Assembly: GCA_021797415.1 (NCBI GenBank)
Contig: JAJZZT010000006.1
Coordinates: 1 to 8,843, forward strand
Reading direction: 5' to 3'
DNA length: 8,843 bases
From: Bacillota bacterium
GTDB taxonomy: Bacteria > Bacillota > Bacilli > Alicyclobacillales > SLC66
Below are positions 6,851 through 8,843 of the stretch, one piece after another. The position numbers and the translations under genes are program-made. Numbering within the stretch: position 1 is the stretch's first letter; the number at the start of each line of letters is the position of its first letter. The notes under the pieces are model-generated. The model was not told where the DNA came from. It searched no databases and was given only the letters and a program-made list of their open reading frames with translations.

Positions 6851-7387
6851 ATGAATGAAAAAGTGTTCAATGAACTGGCCTCCCCAATCTACACCATCTC
6901 GCAGATCGTCGTGGCCGAAGCGCTTGCGGGCAAGGTGTTCCAGGGTTCATCGGGCCTGCTGCTATCTACCGCCGCCAGCCAGCAGATGGTCATGGTGTTG
7001 ACGAATCCGATCGGCTCCGGAGTCAGGGCGGTTCTGGATTGGATCTCCATCTCAGTGAAGGCGAGCGCACTCGTCCAACAGATCGCCGTGTTCGACGGCA
7101 TCGCGGCGGGCTTGTCCGCCGTGTCCGCATACAACCTGAACACCGCTTTCCAGGGAGACAGTCCGGCATGCACGCTCGCCGCCGCCGGGGGAGCGGGTGT
7201 GTCGCTGACCGGGGGAAACATCATTTCCTGGCAATATGTGAACGTGGCTGATCAATCCTATCCTTGCGCGGTTGTCATCACTCCCGGACATTCCTTCGGA
7301 ATGCGCTATGTGTTCAATTCGTCGGGCAACCGTGGCACCTTCTTGTTCCGGTGGTACGAGATCCCCCCATCCGGCGGTTTTGCCTAA
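6851..7387 (+). CDS. predicted beta-rich protein of unknown function
   Basis: A 178-residue protein with no signal peptide or clear membrane segment. I chose ATG 6851 over the in-frame ATG 6815 because GGTGAG (6836-6841) lies 9 bases upstream and because the likely transcription start is near 6815. The N-terminal 30 residues look helical. From about residue 35 the sequence alternates hydrophobic and polar residues in short strands with Gly/Ser/Asn turns, including NPIGSG (52-57), AAGGAGVSLTGGN (111-123), ITPGHSFGMRYVFN (143-156) and FLFRWYEIP (164-172). The NPxGSG opening and a late PGxS-type strand remind me of small beta-sandwich proteins annotated as hypothetical or phage/surface structural proteins, but this is an impression rather than an identification. 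If the sigma-K-like promoter is real, a spore-surface protein is a reasonable guess. It converges with the ytkL-like gene 85 bases away. Confidence 0.8.
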   Translation: MNEKVFNELASPIYTISQIVVAEALAGKVFQGSSGLLLSTAASQQMVMVLTNPIGSGVRAVLDWISISVKASALVQQIAVFDGIAAGLSAVSAYNLNTAFQGDSPACTLAAAGGAGVSLTGGNIISWQYVNVADQSYPCAVVITPGHSFGMRYVFNSSGNRGTFLFRWYEIPPSGGFA

Positions 7388-7472
7388 TAGAGCCTGTTCA
7401 AAAAGTGGGCGGGTAAGATTTGCGCAGGGCAATGGGACATGGAATCCAGACTCTGGGGGGAGGCAATTCCAA

Positions 7473-8162
7473 CTACAGTTCCATCACCTGCGCCACGTCC
7501 ATCACCTGTCCCCCGAGGCCCCTGGCGCGCAGCGCGGCGACAAATGAGGAGGCGTCCTGCCGGATGGGAGGAAACGTGTTGTAATGAATCGGAACGGTCA
7601 GTTTTGCCTTCACCCACTCTGCGGCAACCACCGCATCCTCCGGCCCCATGGTAAAATGATCTCCGATCGGGACAAATGCGACGTCGATCGCATGGCGTTC
7701 GCCGATGAGCTTCATATCGGTGAACAGATCCGTGTCCCCGGCATGGTACAGGGTCGTCGAACCCAACTTCACGATCAAGCCGTTGGGATTCCCCAGGTAA
7801 ATGATCTGTTGCTTTTCTTCTATCGACAGGGAGGAACTGTGCACGGCTGGCGTCAGTTTGACGCTGCCAAACTCCAGCTGCAGGCTGCCCCCGGTGTTCA
7901 TGGGGATCGTTGAGACTCCCTGCCAGGAGAAATACTCGGCTAGTTCCGCGTTGGCGATGATCGTCGCGTTGTTCTGTCGGGCGATGGGCAGCGCATCGGC
8001 GATATGGTCTCCATGCCCGTGCGTCAGGAGAATATGGCTGACCCGCACATCGTCCGCCTTTGTCCTGGCAACCGGATTGGATGAGATGAACGGATCAATG
8101 ATGATCCCCGCGGAATCCGTCTGGATTTCCACGCAGGAATGGCCATGATACAGGATCTTCAC
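7473..8162 (-). CDS. ytkL: UPF0173 metal-dependent hydrolase, metallo-beta-lactamase fold (YtkL-like)
   Basis: A 229-residue cytoplasmic metallo-beta-lactamase-fold protein of the UPF0173 family. Metal-binding motifs are visible: the opening [15 protein letters not shown] (21-25), THGHGDH (47-53, the HxHxDH motif), His108 in AVHSS, GDTD (142-145) and a late His at 193 in PIHYNTFP. The length matches the family. I chose the GTG start at 8160-8162, which gives the canonical N-terminus and has a GAGGG-type SD about 8 bases upstream. A GTG eight codons earlier (8184-8186) would add MGREEGVC and start at the predicted RNA start, so it is unlikely. The substrate of the family is not established. 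The gene has its own promoter (8187-8215) and diverges from the efflux transporter. Confidence 0.93.
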   Translation of the reverse strand: MKILYHGHSCVEIQTDSAGIIIDPFISSNPVARTKADDVRVSHILLTHGHGDHIADALPIARQNNATIIANAELAEYFSWQGVSTIPMNTGGSLQLEFGSVKLTPAVHSSSLSIEEKQQIIYLGNPNGLIVKLGSTTLYHAGDTDLFTDMKLIGERHAIDVAFVPIGDHFTMGPEDAVVAAEWVKAKLTVPIHYNTFPPIRQDASSFVAALRARGLGGQVMDVAQVMEL

Positions 8163-8186
8163 GCAAACACCCTCTTCCCTACCCAC

Positions 8187-8215
8187 ATTGTATCACGCCA
8201 GGGGACACGGGATAA
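8187..8215 (-). promoter_or_regulatory. sigma-A promoter with extended -10 for the ytkL-like gene
   Basis: On the minus strand the -10 is TACAAT (8187-8192), preceded by TGA to give an extended TGn -10. The -35 is TTATCC (8210-8215, three of six consensus bases) with a 17-base spacer. The predicted RNA start is near 8180, giving a leader of about 18 bases that carries the SD. This fits the GTG at 8162 as the start. Confidence 0.6.
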
Positions 8216-8284
8216 CCCAAATTCCGTCAACCGGCCGCAGACCCAATCCAGCGGTCCACCGTACGGCATGGCTCCGGCATGCCT

Positions 8285-8310
8285 GCTCACCGCATATCCC
8301 GCTCACCGCA
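8285..8310 (+). repeat. pair of direct repeats upstream of the efflux promoter
   Basis: GCTCACCGCA occurs exactly twice, at 8285-8294 and 8301-8310, on a 16-base period. The second copy ends 13 bases before the -35 element at 8324, a position where an activator could bind. No known factor is recognised. Confidence 0.55.
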
Positions 8311-8323
8311 GGGCCGCGCCCGG

Positions 8324-8353
8324 TTGTGAAGCCGATGGCTATTACGATATAAT
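8324..8353 (+). promoter_or_regulatory. sigma-A promoter of the efflux transporter gene
   Basis: TTGTGA (8324-8329) and a perfect TATAAT (8348-8353) are separated by 18 bases. The predicted RNA start is near 8360, giving a leader of about 43 bases that contains the strong SD AGAGGAGG. The -10 is embedded in a perfect inverted repeat. Confidence 0.65.
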
Positions 8354-8356
8354 AGC
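8338..8356. promoter_or_regulatory. operator-like perfect inverted repeat over the -10 of the efflux promoter
   Basis: GCTATTA (8338-8344), five bases, then TAATAGC (8350-8356): a perfect 7-5-7 palindrome. It covers the whole TATAAT, so a bound dimeric repressor (TetR, MarR or PadR type, as is common for drug exporters) would block RNA polymerase. The repressor gene is not in the window on this side; it may lie beyond the right edge. Confidence 0.55.
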
Positions 8357-8402
8357 AACTAACCGAGTGTAAGAAGCGCCATGGCCACAGAGGAGGATTC
8401 GC

Positions 8403-8843
8403 ATGAGTTCCACCGCACCCCGTGGCGCACGCGGCAGGGAACACGATCCCGCCCAAAAGCGCGCCACGTCAAAAACGTGGGTGATCGTCGCCGTCATGCT
8501 GGCCATGTTCCTGGCCGCGCTTGACATGACGATCGTCGGCACCGCGATGCCGAGCATCATCGCCGACCTGCACGGCGTTTCCATCTACAGTTGGGTGTTC
8601 TCCGCCTATCTGCTGACTTCGACCGTTCCCATCCCGATTTTCTCTAAGCTGTCGGACATGTACGGCCGGAAAAAGCTGTTCATCATCAATTCCGCAGTCT
8701 TCACCGCCGGTTCGTTGCTGTGCGGCGTCTCCAACAGCATGCCCGAACTGATCGCCTTTCGCGCCTTGCAGGGCGTCGGCGCGGCGGGTGTGCTGCCGAT
8801 TGCGCTGACGATCGTCGGCGACGTGTTCACGCTTGAACAACGC
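8403..8843 (+). CDS. MFS drug-efflux transporter, DHA2/EmrB-QacA type, N-terminal part (cut by window edge)
   Basis: The first 147 residues of a proton-driven major facilitator exporter, open to the end of the window. A basic cytoplasmic N-terminus is followed by a first helix (about 26-44) with the 14-helix-family motif LDMTIVGTAMPSI (40-52). Next come motif A in the first cytoplasmic loop, SKLSDMYGRKK (81-91), and motif B in helix 4, FRALQGVGAAG (119-129), whose Arg is thought to serve proton coupling. In motif A the usual leading Gly is Ser81, a tolerated variation. The ATG at 8403 has an excellent SD, AGAGGAGG (8389-8396), 6 bases upstream. These features point to the 14-helix DHA2 group (EmrB/QacA, Lmr, Mdr), which exports lipophilic drugs or toxic compounds. 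The true substrate is unknown. Confidence 0.95.
   Translation, partial: MSSTAPRGARGREHDPAQKRATSKTWVIVAVMLAMFLAALDMTIVGTAMPSIIADLHGVSIYSWVFSAYLLTSTVPIPIFSKLSDMYGRKKLFIINSAVFTAGSLLCGVSNSMPELIAFRALQGVGAAGVLPIALTIVGDVFTLEQR

Noticed and set aside
7442..7474. Inverted repeat TGGAAT...ATTCCA with an inner CCAGACTCTGG palindrome between the convergent genes
   Set aside because: Considered as a bidirectional terminator, but the 6-bp outer stem has a long loop and neither side has a T-run; too weak to call.
8276..8283. GGCATGCC palindrome in the ytkL-efflux divergent region
   Set aside because: An 8-bp palindrome is common by chance in GC-rich DNA and is not placed over either promoter.

Overview
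The window comes from a GC-rich, endospore-forming member of the Bacillota. The best evidence is a complete spore-germination receptor operon (GerA-family A, C and B subunits). A UPF0173/YtkL-type hydrolase, purine-rich Shine-Dalgarno (SD) sequences and bacillus-like promoters fit this. The high GC content suggests an Alicyclobacillus/Kyrpidia/Paenibacillaceae-like genome, but the genus cannot be fixed from sequence reading alone.

Layout. Bases 1-740 (minus strand) hold the N-terminal half of an NAD(P)-dependent aldehyde dehydrogenase cut off by the window edge. Upstream of it on the same strand is a GATA-type tandem repeat (856-897), then a 396-residue predicted lipoprotein of unknown function (894-2084, minus). 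A 115-base divergent gap separates that lipoprotein from the germination operon (2200-6489, plus): gerA-type membrane subunit, gerC-type lipoprotein, a 77-residue two-helix membrane protein, and gerB-type permease. The spacings are tight: gerC has its SD over the gerA stop, the small gene starts 7 bases after the gerC stop, and gerB shares an ATGA with the small gene. The four proteins are therefore probably made together and assembled in the inner spore membrane. The small protein is a good candidate for the 'D-subunit' class that modulates GerA-type receptors.

After gerB lies a 361-base stretch without a recognisable gene (6490-6850). It is locally AT-rich, with an inverted repeat, two tiny SD-preceded reading frames and a possible promoter. 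It leads to a 178-residue predicted beta-rich protein of unknown function (6851-7387, plus), which converges on a ytkL-like metallo-beta-lactamase-fold hydrolase (7473-8162, minus). That hydrolase diverges from a DHA2/EmrB-type drug-efflux transporter that runs off the right edge (8403-8843, plus). The 240-base divergent region has a recognisable promoter for each gene. The transporter promoter carries a perfect 7-5-7 inverted repeat over its -10 element and a pair of 10-base direct repeats upstream of its -35, which suggests specific regulation.

Nothing here is a clear mobile island, CRISPR array, RNA gene or obviously new multi-gene system. The points most worth following are the small membrane protein in the germination operon, the operator-like palindrome of the efflux gene, the orphan lipoprotein divergent from the operon, and the orphan beta-rich protein with a possible sporulation promoter.
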